DNA from: Syntrophaceae bacterium UBA2251 | GTDB lineage: Bacteria > Desulfobacterota > Syntrophia > Syntrophales > UBA2251 | DNA: 15,795 nt | Direction of reading: 5' to 3' | NCBI GenBank assembly: GCA_002347815.1 | Contig: DDXV01000023.1 | Coordinates: forward strand, 30,912 to 46,706 | Shown: one piece after another, positions 7,925-15,728 of the stretch | How the letters are laid out: every line of letters starts with the position of its first letter | Numbering within the stretch: the first letter of the stretch is position 1 | Position numbers and translations under genes: made by a program | The notes under the pieces: generated by a model | What the model was told of the DNA's origin: nothing | What the model saw: the letters and a program-made list of their open reading frames with translations, nothing else | Database searches by the model: none

Positions 7925-9927
7925 TCCGTCCTTCCTGAAAAAGACAGGGCGTCCCCCAACTGCTCGTCATACTTCAGCAGTCTTTTCCGGACCCCCGCGT
8001 GGGCCTTTTCCACCTTCTTCTGTGCTCGAATCATCATTCGCCGTCCCGCGATCCGTCTTATATCATAGCCCGATGTTCGGAACAACCTTTCCACACCCCC
8101 CCAGAAACCCGTGAATGCGTTTTCCATCAGCGGGTCGCGGAGAGACAGGAAGGCCTCATAACTGCCTGGATCCCCCTGTCTTCCGCACCTTCCGGCCAAC
8201 TGCCGGTCGATTCGCCCCGCTTCGTGCCGCTCCGTCATCAGGACGTGGAGTCCCCCCTTTTCGGCGACCCCGGGAGCCAGTTTGATGTCCGTGCCCCGTC
8301 CGGCCATGTTAGTGGCAATGGTGATCCGGCCCGCTTCACCCGCCCGTTCCACGATGCCGGCCTCCTCCCCATCCTGTTTTGCATTCAGAATCTGGAAGGA
8401 AAGCCCCGCCTGTGCCAGCAGGGCGCCGAGGTGCTCGGAGGCGGCCACGGTCCTCGTCCCGACGAGAACGGGGCGTCCCTCATCGTGGATTTCCCGGACC
8501 CGCCGCACCACCGCCTGCCATTTTTCGTCGTCAGAAGCAAACAGACGATCCGGGCTGGAACGACGCCGGACCGGTTTGTTCGTCGGAACCCGGATGAACG
8601 GGAGGGCATAGATCGACCAGAGCTCCCTGCGCACCTCTTCGGCCGTTCCGGTCATTCCGCACAGCCCGAGATATTTCATGAAGAAACGTTGATAGCTGAT
8701 GCGGGCCGCCGTTTCCTGCAGTCCGGTGATTTCGCACCCCTCCTTCACTTCGATCAACTGGTGGAGCCCCCCCTCCCAGGACCGGTCCGGCATAACCCGA
8801 CCGGTGAATTCGTCGACGATCTGGACCTTCCCGTCCCGCACCAGATAATGCTCGTCGCGCTTGAACAGTCGGGTCGCGGCGAGCGCCTTCTTCACCAGTT
8901 CCTCTCGCCGGACGGCGCCCCGCCACTGGATGCCGAAACCGCCCGTGATCCGGCGGATCGTCTCGCGGCCGGCATCCGTGATGACGACCTTTCTCAGTCC
9001 CTGATCCGTCTCGTACTCCAGACGATAGTCGTCGCCCTCCACCAGTTTTGCGGCTGCGGCCAAGGCCTGCTGCGCGACCTCCTCTTCACGTCCGGCGGTC
9101 TCCTTCTTCGAGAGGATGAGCGGCGTCCGGGCCTCATCCACGAGGACACTGTCGGCCTCATCGACAATGCCGTAATGGAGCCCCCGCAAGAGCAACCGGT
9201 CGCTCTTTCCTTTCGTATCGTAGAGATGCTCCCCGTAAAGTCGGAGGGGGTCTGCCGATTCTCCGAGCAGGAGTCTGTCCCGGAGGTAATCGAAAACGAG
9301 CTCCTTGTTGGTGCAGTAGGTGATATCGGCGCGGTAGGCCTGCCGGCGCTGAACCGGCGTCTTCTCATGGGTGATGCAACCCACGGAATGACCGAGAAAC
9401 CGGTATATCTCTCCCATCCATTCCGCATCCCTCGCCGTGAGATAATCGTTGACCGTGATCACATGAACCGGCAAACCGGCCATGGCTGCCGTCGCCGCGG
9501 GCAACGTTGCCACGAGCGTTTTCCCTTCGCCCGTGTCCATTTCCACCAGGAAGCCATTCAACAGGGCCGCGCCGCCGATCAACTGGCAGTCGAAATGCCT
9601 CATCCCCACCGTCCGGCCCGCAACCTCCCGGACCAGCGCAAAGGCTTCCGCCACGACGGAGCCCTTGAATCCTTCCGTGCGGAGCCTCCGCCTCATGGAA
9701 GCGGCCAGATCCTTGAGTTCGCCGTCTGTTTTGACGCGCAGCGCCTCCTCAGGGCGCCTGATTCCCTCCACGATCCGAGCCTGGCTGAGAAGGCGGACCC
9801 GTGCGGGTCGAATCACATAGCCCGACAGTTCTCTGGCCATGCGGTCGAGAAGGGTCCTTCTGCGCCCCCGTCGCTCCGGCCGAACGAAATAATCCGCGGG
9901 CGGCCAGGTCCCGACATCGCGCATCAT
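7921..9927 (-). CDS. SecA-like ATPase, short accessory form
   Basis: The 668-residue protein clearly belongs to the SecA DEAD-motor family. It has Walker A MDTGEGKT (130-137), Walker B DEAD (256-259) followed by the SecA hallmark SVLVDEARTPLIL, and a preprotein-crosslinking region with VDEFTGRVMPDRSWEGGLHQ (371-390). It also has GMTGTA (424-429), TIATNMAGRGTDIKL (536-550) and the motif VI segment QLAGRCGRQGDPGSY (576-590). Housekeeping SecA is about 840-900 residues. This one stops just after IRAQKKVE...RKRLLKYDEQ, the beginning of the scaffold helix. The helical wing, the two-helix finger and the zinc tail appear absent. The predicted role is ATP-driven movement of a dedicated substrate with the neighbouring adaptors. 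The gene overlaps the next adaptor gene at TTGA and follows the M50 fusion gene by 81 bases. It is a paralogue, not the essential secA. Confidence 0.9.
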   Translation of the reverse strand: MMRDVGTWPPADYFVRPERRGRRRTLLDRMARELSGYVIRPARVRLLSQARIVEGIRRPEEALRVKTDGELKDLAASMRRRLRTEGFKGSVVAEAFALVREVAGRTVGMRHFDCQLIGGAALLNGFLVEMDTGEGKTLVATLPAATAAMAGLPVHVITVNDYLTARDAEWMGEIYRFLGHSVGCITHEKTPVQRRQAYRADITYCTNKELVFDYLRDRLLLGESADPLRLYGEHLYDTKGKSDRLLLRGLHYGIVDEADSVLVDEARTPLILSKKETAGREEEVAQQALAAAAKLVEGDDYRLEYETDQGLRKVVITDAGRETIRRITGGFGIQWRGAVRREELVKKALAATRLFKRDEHYLVRDGKVQIVDEFTGRVMPDRSWEGGLHQLIEVKEGCEITGLQETAARISYQRFFMKYLGLCGMTGTAEEVRRELWSIYALPFIRVPTNKPVRRRSSPDRLFASDDEKWQAVVRRVREIHDEGRPVLVGTRTVAASEHLGALLAQAGLSFQILNAKQDGEEAGIVERAGEAGRITIATNMAGRGTDIKLAPGVAEKGGLHVLMTERHEAGRIDRQLAGRCGRQGDPGSYEAFLSLRDPLMENAFTGFWGGVERLFRTSGYDIRRIAGRRMMIRAQKKVEKAHAGVRKRLLKYDEQLGDALSFSGRTD

Positions 9928-10008
9928 CGATCAGCCTTTTCCAGGGGGTTTGTCACGCTTGCCGACCCTGTCATCGATCTTTCACCCTGCCGTTTCCACG
10001 ATTCCGCC

Positions 10009-12156
10009 TCAAAGGTCGAAGGTTCTCAGAAAGAGGTGCCGGATCGTTCTGTACCCCCTGCGCGCGAGCGATTCGGGGGCATGCTCGAATCTCACGTAGA
10101 CCCGCTCACCGATCCGCACCTGGCGTCTCTCCGGCATCCGGAGGTCGAAATGAAAATAATTCTCGAACGATTTCGTTTCCTCACCGGCCGAGGGGTCGAG
10201 CGCAATGGCGCCCCCGCCCTCCAGTGAAAGCGCCATACTGGGAAGATGGCTCGATGCGGCCGGGACTTCGCGAATGATCTCGGACGTCATTTCGACGGAC
10301 GGCGTCTCGGCCAGACGCAACCGGACCGAACGGACATTGTTTCTGACACGGTCTACATCGGTCTGAGGAATGACCACGCGGACATTGACCTTGCTGTAAT
10401 CGACCACATAGCCCAAGGCCTCCCCGCGTTTAATGAACCGTCCGGGCAGATCTTCCGCCTGAGGCAGAATCAGGATGCCCTCCGCGGGGCTGCGGACATC
10501 AAGCGCCGACAGTTCTTCCCTCGCTTTGTAAAGCGCATCGTCGATACGGGCGATTTCCTCCCGCATGATCCTCTCCTCGTTGCGGTCCTTGGCAAACGCA
10601 TTCCGGTAACGCGCTTCGTACTCCCGACGTTCCGCCTGAAGGATCTTCACCTGGAACGCCAGATCGGAATTCTCGCATCGGATCAGGATTTGTCCCTGCT
10701 TTACGCGCGTTCCGGGCACGGCCGCGATTTCCCGGATCAGGCCCTCGGCGCCGGTGCGAACCTGGGCCTCGTCTCCGGGCCAGAGGATGCCTTCGGCAGT
10801 CGTGAAGGACGGGAAGGAGAGGACCGTCAGGAAAATCAGAAGACCCAGGGTCGCGACGATCCCCAGTGTCAGAATTCGGGTGCGCAGTTGATAGAGATCG
10901 CGTTGGGACATCACCAGGCGGATCACCCGAACCAGCGGGACGACCAGCAGCCCGACCAGCGCCCACAGGGCAATCAGAATCCCGATAAAGAAGAACCTTC
11001 CGGCAACGAACAAGGCGATGCGCAGGGTGATGTAGACCCGGTAGCAAAAGGAGCTGACGCCATAGAAGAACAGCCAGAGCGCTTCTCCCCTGTCGGAGAT
11101 CGGATACTCCGCTTCCTCGCTCCGGATCAGATAGCGCTGCGCCAGATATCCGAGATACCGATTGGCGCGCGTTCCAAGATTCGGGATCTCGATCAGATCG
11201 CAGAGGACGTAATAGGCGTCGAATTTCAGCAGGGGATTCCCGTTGAAGAACAGGGTCGAGACGCCGGTGATGATCATCGTATTGTAAGCAACGGCCCTTG
11301 CGGCGCCCGCTTCGAGGTTCAGCCACAGGAGCATCGCCAGGGACGCGATGACCAGCTCGACGGCAATACCGGACGCGCCGACGACGATGCGCTTCCATCG
11401 GTCGCGAAACGCCGTCGACGCCGAGGCATCGACATAAGGGATGGGCATGAAGACGATAAACATCACGCCCATTTCGTGAACCTCCCCCCCCCATCGCTTC
11501 ACGGCATAGGCATGACCGAATTCATGAAATACCTTGACCACGGGATAAATCAGCCAGAAGGCGAGGATGTTTTCCAGAAGCAGAACGCGATCCGCGAGAT
11601 TCGAGGTCAGTTCCTGCCAATGGGTCACGGCCATCACGACGGCCGATGTTACAATGACGAGCCAGACCAATCCCGCCGGCAGGCTGAAGAAGGGGCGCGC
11701 CAGGCCCATTGTTTTTTCGAGAAACCGGTCCGGATCCAAAATGGGGAGTCGCAGGGCCAGGGGCGAGCGGACGGCGTTCCAGAAGCGGGCCTTTCGGTCC
11801 TTCTGTTGCCTGCGGTGAAGATTCTCGATATCGGGAGCAATATCGGCCTGGAGCACATCCGCCTGGTGCAGTTGGGACACCAGCAGGATCATCTCGTCCT
11901 GGGTCGGCATGTCCTCACCCAGTTTGTTGCAGGCGGCCTCCCATATTTCCTGGAGTGTCCGCTCACCGTTCATCAGACCGATGATATAGTACGTCTCCTC
12001 CGTAAACCGGTGAAAACGGCCGCTGGCGTGGTCTTCGAGGACATACCACGCCTGCCCCCGGTAATCCTGACGGTGGATCTCCGCATGATTTCGGACGAAG
12101 GGTTTGAGATCCGCAACGCGATACCAGGAATTGCTGTACAGGGTTTTTTCCGGCAT
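10009..12156 (-). CDS. PqqD-like / M50 zinc metalloprotease / HlyD adaptor fusion protein
   Basis: The 715-residue protein has three parts. Residues about 20-103 form a PqqD-like winged-helix region (FHRFTEETYYIIGLMNG, then an LVSQLHQADVLQ helix), a fold used elsewhere as a RiPP leader-recognition element. Residues about 155-447 are membrane-embedded with the site-2-protease motif HEFGHA (His211, Glu212, His215). The second motif NGNPLLKFDAYY supplies Asp313, so the zinc site looks intact. About seven or eight hydrophobic segments are visible. Residues about 452-690 form an HlyD-type adaptor with lipoyl halves GLIREIAAVPGTRVKQGQ and SPAEGILI flanking a helical hairpin. The start has a GAGGG-like site 9 bases after the upstream gene's stop, so the two are co-translated. 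Likely roles are substrate recognition, intramembrane processing and periplasmic coupling. Cleavage activity is inferred from motifs only. Confidence 0.88.
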   Translation of the reverse strand: MPEKTLYSNSWYRVADLKPFVRNHAEIHRQDYRGQAWYVLEDHASGRFHRFTEETYYIIGLMNGERTLQEIWEAACNKLGEDMPTQDEMILLVSQLHQADVLQADIAPDIENLHRRQQKDRKARFWNAVRSPLALRLPILDPDRFLEKTMGLARPFFSLPAGLVWLVIVTSAVVMAVTHWQELTSNLADRVLLLENILAFWLIYPVVKVFHEFGHAYAVKRWGGEVHEMGVMFIVFMPIPYVDASASTAFRDRWKRIVVGASGIAVELVIASLAMLLWLNLEAGAARAVAYNTMIITGVSTLFFNGNPLLKFDAYYVLCDLIEIPNLGTRANRYLGYLAQRYLIRSEEAEYPISDRGEALWLFFYGVSSFCYRVYITLRIALFVAGRFFFIGILIALWALVGLLVVPLVRVIRLVMSQRDLYQLRTRILTLGIVATLGLLIFLTVLSFPSFTTAEGILWPGDEAQVRTGAEGLIREIAAVPGTRVKQGQILIRCENSDLAFQVKILQAERREYEARYRNAFAKDRNEERIMREEIARIDDALYKAREELSALDVRSPAEGILILPQAEDLPGRFIKRGEALGYVVDYSKVNVRVVIPQTDVDRVRNNVRSVRLRLAETPSVEMTSEIIREVPAASSHLPSMALSLEGGGAIALDPSAGEETKSFENYFHFDLRMPERRQVRIGERVYVRFEHAPESLARRGYRTIRHLFLRTFDL

Positions 12157-12165
12157 GAACGCCCT

Positions 12166-13992
12166 CTAAGGGAGCCAGGACCAGAGACGCAGGCGGAGCC
12201 AGTCGATCAGGTCTCGCGTCCAGATGGAGATGATCCGCCTCCGGTCCACGTCGATCTTTCCAACCCCCTCCATCCCGGGCCTGAGCCGTGGAGACGCCTG
12301 TTCGAGGTCCGCCTCCACGCGAAAATAGTTGCGGCCTTCGGCAGCGGTGGTGATCGGCGTAATCTTCCGGACGGTGAATCCGAAGGGATGGCCGGCCATG
12401 GAGGAAAGAACGAGGACGCCCTTCTGCCCCTCGCCGACGTCCGTGATGCGTTGTTCGTCCACCTTCAGGATCAGACGGTAGGCGTCGAGGGGGGCCATCT
12501 GGAAGATCTCCTCCCCCTTCGCCACGGCGCCACCCAGCCGCTGGCTGAGATCGCCCCTGATGACGATCCCGGTGAAGGGCGCACGGATCACGATCTGTGA
12601 CCGCTTTTTGTCCACCAGCGCGATCTGGGCCTCCGCCTGGTCGAGCTGGGCGCTGATGATGCTGGCCTCGGCCCGGTTATGTTTTGCGACGGCTTCCTGA
12701 TATTGACGTTCGTACTGCCGCTTGCGGCTCAGCCAGTTTTGTCTCTCCAGTTCGAGGTCTCGCCCGTCCATTCGGCACATCACGGCGTCCTTCGGGATCG
12801 TGTGGCCCGCCTTGACAAGGCTCTCCTGGATATAGCCGTCTATCGGAACGACGATGGAGCGGGTGACCGATCCCTCGAGAACGGCATCCGCGGTCAGGCG
12901 GTAGTCCTGCCTGGCCAGGGAAAAGAAGACGATCAGCAGCACGGCGGCCAGGATCGCGACCTTCCGGCCCACATATCCGGCTCCGAAGATCTTTTCGGCC
13001 TGCCGCTTGAGCGCGGCGAGGATGACGAAGACGATCGGACGGTCGTTCTGGAATTTGTTCTCCAGGGCCGGACCGGTCAGGGCCGCCACGCTCTTGATGT
13101 ACGACTGTTCGTCTTTCGTGAAGGGACGGTCGTCCTGTCTTTCCAGCGTCAGGGCGGCATAGTACCGGTCATGCGCATACAGGGGAAGGGTCAGCATCGA
13201 ACGGTCGCCATGAATCTGGATCATGCGCTCATGATCGCGGACGACCGCCGGTTCCGCATCGGGGGGAGGAGGATACACGATCTCCGTCCGCTGCATGACG
13301 GCCTCCTCCATGACGGCCCCGATCGAACGCACGAGGTTCATCTTCTTGCCGACGATGGCGGTATGGGAAATGGCCTTGACGCGAACCGAACTCCCCTTGA
13401 CAAGGCCGAAACTCACCCGGTCGCAGGACAGCCTTGTGGCCACCTCCGTGACAAACGCCGTGGCGGCCTCCTGAAAGCTCCCCTCTGCCAGCACAACGGC
13501 GAGAATGTCCACCGCCGCCTTCAGGCGTTTCAGCGTGCCCCGGTCTTCGATGCCCTGCTCTCGGCGGGACAGGTTCTCCAGCCATACCGCGCCCCACTGA
13601 AGCGCCTCCATGGCCCGCCGCGGAAACGCCTCCGAGGACGCCGTTACCTCGACGGCAACCGCTCCGACGAGGCGTTCATCAACAACAATCGGATAAGCCA
13701 GGGCGTACCCCCGGTCGTCATCGTCGGGCGTTGCGTCGGAGGGGTTCAACCGGACAAGCATTCCCTCTTTTTCGGAAAGCGTCCGGTTCAGGATATCCGT
13801 GAGCCGCTCGAAGGAACCCTTCTCCGGCCATGAAGCGACGGGCATGTACGTCCCCGTTACTCCATCCATGAGAACGAGCACGCCTTGAATACACCCCCGG
13901 ATCATGGAACACTGAACCGTCAGCCATGCCGCGACAAATTCGTCACGATCCTGAACGGTCTGTAAATCCTCCCATGCCTTGGTGATGTCCAT
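12166..13992 (-). CDS. GAF-GAF-transmembrane-HlyD adaptor protein
   Basis: The 608-residue product has two GAF-like regions before a single transmembrane helix. The first (about 10-145) is degenerate; the second (about 155-312) has the typical CDRVSFGLV strand and the closing LTLPLYAHDRYYAALTLER. A hydrophobic helix at about 343-361 (VAILAAVLLIVFFSLA) is followed by an HlyD-type periplasmic part. This consists of lipoyl halves VVPIDGYIQESLVKAGHTI and APFTGIVIRGDLSQRLGG, a helical hairpin (about 410-465) and a barrel up to about 580. Topology is inferred as GAF domains in the cytoplasm and adaptor in the periplasm. GAF domains bind small ligands or mediate dimerisation, so this protein could gate export by a cytoplasmic signal. 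It is the first gene of the minus-strand cluster, with GGAAGA as its ribosome site. No convincing promoter was found directly upstream. Confidence 0.87.
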   Translation of the reverse strand: MDITKAWEDLQTVQDRDEFVAAWLTVQCSMIRGCIQGVLVLMDGVTGTYMPVASWPEKGSFERLTDILNRTLSEKEGMLVRLNPSDATPDDDDRGYALAYPIVVDERLVGAVAVEVTASSEAFPRRAMEALQWGAVWLENLSRREQGIEDRGTLKRLKAAVDILAVVLAEGSFQEAATAFVTEVATRLSCDRVSFGLVKGSSVRVKAISHTAIVGKKMNLVRSIGAVMEEAVMQRTEIVYPPPPDAEPAVVRDHERMIQIHGDRSMLTLPLYAHDRYYAALTLERQDDRPFTKDEQSYIKSVAALTGPALENKFQNDRPIVFVILAALKRQAEKIFGAGYVGRKVAILAAVLLIVFFSLARQDYRLTADAVLEGSVTRSIVVPIDGYIQESLVKAGHTIPKDAVMCRMDGRDLELERQNWLSRKRQYERQYQEAVAKHNRAEASIISAQLDQAEAQIALVDKKRSQIVIRAPFTGIVIRGDLSQRLGGAVAKGEEIFQMAPLDAYRLILKVDEQRITDVGEGQKGVLVLSSMAGHPFGFTVRKITPITTAAEGRNYFRVEADLEQASPRLRPGMEGVGKIDVDRRRIISIWTRDLIDWLRLRLWSWLP

Positions 13993-14455
13993 TTCTTCCG
14001 TCTCTCAAAGGGTTGCGCCGTTCGCGGACCGGATCGAGTCTTTTCTCAATTCGGCAAGGATTCGACCGGCGAATCGTTTCCGCGCTTGACGCATCGGCAC
14101 CCTGCCTGATGACATCCCGGAGAAAACCGAACGTCGGAGGGGCCGTGTTGCAGATGAACTCGGTGGGTCGGGTAATCAACACGGGGTTGAAGGACGGGCC
14201 GTATCGCGAGACGTGCATACGCGCCGCGTCCGCAAGACACGGGAAAGCGGAATCCGGGTGCATTGAGAACCGAACCGCCGTTCTTCCGCGCGAGAGGGGG
14301 AAACACGCCACCGGCCCTCTTCTCCGAGGGAAGGGATTTCGACGCCCCTTTGTGAAATTTCTCGATCGTCTTCGAAATACCGGGCCGCCGACCGCCGCCG
14401 TACCTGCAAAGAAGCGGATACGGCGCAGCGTTGCACGATCATCGGACGCGCCGAA
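13993..14455. other. 463-base gap upstream of the export-like cluster; no supported gene
   Basis: The stretch separates the DUF3467 stop from the GAF-HlyD start, both genes being on the minus strand. Reading frames exist on both strands but none has a ribosome site, a recognisable domain or a clean position. The best minus frame (from about 14263 or 14311) runs into the GAF-HlyD gene. No sigma70 promoter, strong terminator or known structured RNA could be recognised. It could be a long leader, a degraded gene or an unrecognised RNA. Confidence 0.5.
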
Positions 14456-14800
14456 TCATTTCTCTTCGGCGACGTCCATGTGGATCTCACCGAAACGGTC
14501 TTCGTACTGGCGGATGACGTTGCCGAGGAGGAGGTACAGCCGTTTCGCGGCGTACGGGTTGACGATGATGCGATCCGTCATGTCAACCGTCAGCTTTCGC
14601 TGACCGGCATCCCAGGTCTTGTTCATCCCGAACAGGAGGGTGAATTCTTCCCGCGTGCAGGAAACATTGCACACGTTGGCATACGACGACTCCATCTTCG
14701 AAACGTCCCACTGGATAGTCGCTTTGGCGTTATCCTGATCTTCCTCCGCCCCGTCACCCAGGGCCTTTTTCTCGATGTCGGCGTCTTTCCTCTGAACCAT
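14456..14800 (-). CDS. DUF3467 family protein
   Basis: The 114-residue cytoplasmic protein has a charged, probably disordered N-terminus (residues 1-30). It then matches the DUF3467 pattern: SSYANVCNVSCTREEFTLLFG (about 38-58), DRIIVNPYAAKRLYLLL (76-92) and the closing IRQYEDRFGEI (96-106). The length is normal for the family, whose function is unknown. A strong ribosome site, AAGGAGG, precedes the ATG, and a consensus-like promoter lies about 55 bases upstream. It faces the same way as the export-like cluster 463 bases downstream with no clear terminator between, so co-transcription is possible but unproven. Confidence 0.85.
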   Translation of the reverse strand: MVQRKDADIEKKALGDGAEEDQDNAKATIQWDVSKMESSYANVCNVSCTREEFTLLFGMNKTWDAGQRKLTVDMTDRIIVNPYAAKRLYLLLGNVIRQYEDRFGEIHMDVAEEK

Positions 14801-14855
14801 GTTTCCTCCTTCCGGGCGTCAGCCCTTTTTCTGACAATCTGAGCGTTTGCGTGCT

Positions 14856-14884
14856 GATATATACCATTGCCCCTGGCCTGTCAA
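14856..14884 (-). promoter_or_regulatory. sigma70-type promoter for the DUF3467 gene
   Basis: On the minus strand TTGACA (14879-14884) is followed after 17 bases by TATATC (14856-14861), within an AT-rich TATATAT tract. The predicted start near 14849 leaves a leader of about 48 bases. The -35 is perfect and the -10 has four of six consensus bases. If no terminator intervenes, transcripts could continue into the export-like cluster. Confidence 0.6.
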
Positions 14885-14985
14885 CGGAATGCTTTTTCAT
14901 TCGACCGTGCGACCTCAGGTCGGCGGCGGGGAGCGGCGATTCCGAGCCGGATGCAGTCTCGGTGGGGACGGACCGTCGAAAGCGT

Positions 14986-15014
14986 TTGAACTCGGAGCGG
15001 AATTGTCCTATAAT
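14986..15014 (+). promoter_or_regulatory. sigma70-type promoter for the kinase-like gene
   Basis: TTGAAC (14986-14991), a 17-base spacer and a perfect TATAAT (15009-15014) form one of the best promoters in the window. Transcription should begin near 15021, giving a leader of about 53 bases. The divergent DUF3467 promoter lies about 100 bases away, so the two could share upstream regulation. Confidence 0.7.
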
Positions 15015-15073
15015 CGGGTCAATCCGCGGGGGAACCCTTGCGGCGAACCTCATCTCAAAAATCGAGGCGGTCC

Positions 15074-15712
15074 ATGGACGGCACGGAAAGACGCGTCATC
15101 GGCATCGCAGGACCGGCCGGAGCGGGGAAGACCTCCCTGGTCCATGCGCTGGCGGAACGGCTGGAGGACGCCGTCGCCATCCACTACGATCACTACGAAC
15201 GGGCGACACGGGAGCCGATGGACCGTCTCGCTCAATGGATCCAGGCGGGAGCGGACGTCAACGATATCCGCCTGCCTGAACTGGCCCGCGACCTCGACGC
15301 GCTCAAGCGCGGCGAACCCGTCATCAATCCCCTCACCCGCATGGAATTGACCCCCCGCAGGCACATCATTTTCGAAACGCCCCTCGGAAGGGAGCATCGT
15401 GAGACGGGGCGGTATATCGACCTGATGCTCTGGATCGACGTGCCGCTGGATGTCGCCTTGGCCCGGAAGGTCAGGGAATTCGCCTCGGTGGTCCTTGCAA
15501 GAGGAGATCCCGGACATTTTCAGGATTTCCTCGCCTGGCTCCACACCTATCTGGAAAATTACCTCGGGGGCATTCACGACCTGATGGACCTCCAGCGGGA
15601 ACGGATCTGCTCAAAGGCCGACCGCATCATCGACGGAAACCGGGCGTTCGAAACGGTGCTCCGGGAGACCCTGATGACCGTCAGAGGCGGCCCGTCGGGC
15701 GGGCGCTTCTGA
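15074..15712 (+). CDS. P-loop nucleoside kinase-like protein (uridine kinase/phosphoribulokinase superfamily)
   Basis: The 212-residue protein begins with a Walker A motif, GIAGPAGAGKTS (about residues 10-21). It then has HYDHYER (38-44), where uridine kinases carry their DxYY-type substrate loop. HIIFETPLG (97-105) and the segment LMLWIDVPLDVALARKVRE (117-135) resemble the D-x-P-x-x-x-x-L-x-R-R lid region of uridine kinases. Similar size and motif order suggest phosphorylation of a nucleoside or a related small molecule. The true substrate is not determinable, and a general P-loop kinase assignment is safest. The start at 15074 has GAGGCGG at proper spacing and a strong promoter upstream; an upstream in-frame ATG at 15038 has no such site. 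No partner gene is visible downstream. Confidence 0.8.
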   Translation: MDGTERRVIGIAGPAGAGKTSLVHALAERLEDAVAIHYDHYERATREPMDRLAQWIQAGADVNDIRLPELARDLDALKRGEPVINPLTRMELTPRRHIIFETPLGREHRETGRYIDLMLWIDVPLDVALARKVREFASVVLARGDPGHFQDFLAWLHTYLENYLGGIHDLMDLQRERICSKADRIIDGNRAFETVLRETLMTVRGGPSGGRF

Positions 15713-15728
15713 TCCAAAGATCTCCCGA

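Noticed and set aside
7999..10227. Long plus-strand open frame of 742 codons opposite the SecA-like gene
   Set aside because: Antisense shadow. The minus strand carries all SecA motor motifs, and the plus-strand product is low in hydrophobic structure and has no known motif.
10246..12600. Long plus-strand open frame of 784 codons opposite the M50/HlyD genes
   Set aside because: Antisense shadow, very rich in D, G, R and Q and spanning two minus-strand genes with clear domains.
13943..14311. Minus-strand open frame of 122 codons in the 463-base gap
   Set aside because: No ribosome site at any of its ATGs, it overlaps the start of GAF-HlyD in another frame and has no recognised family. It is mentioned only as a possible relic in the findings.
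14100..14330. Possible group II intron or other known structured RNA in the gap
   Set aside because: Neither a domain V-like hairpin nor RNase P, SRP or 6S signature sequences could be matched on either strand.
14013..14603. Plus-strand open frame of 196 codons across the gap and DUF3467 gene
   Set aside because: It lies antisense to a well-supported DUF3467 gene, has no ribosome site and shows no domain.
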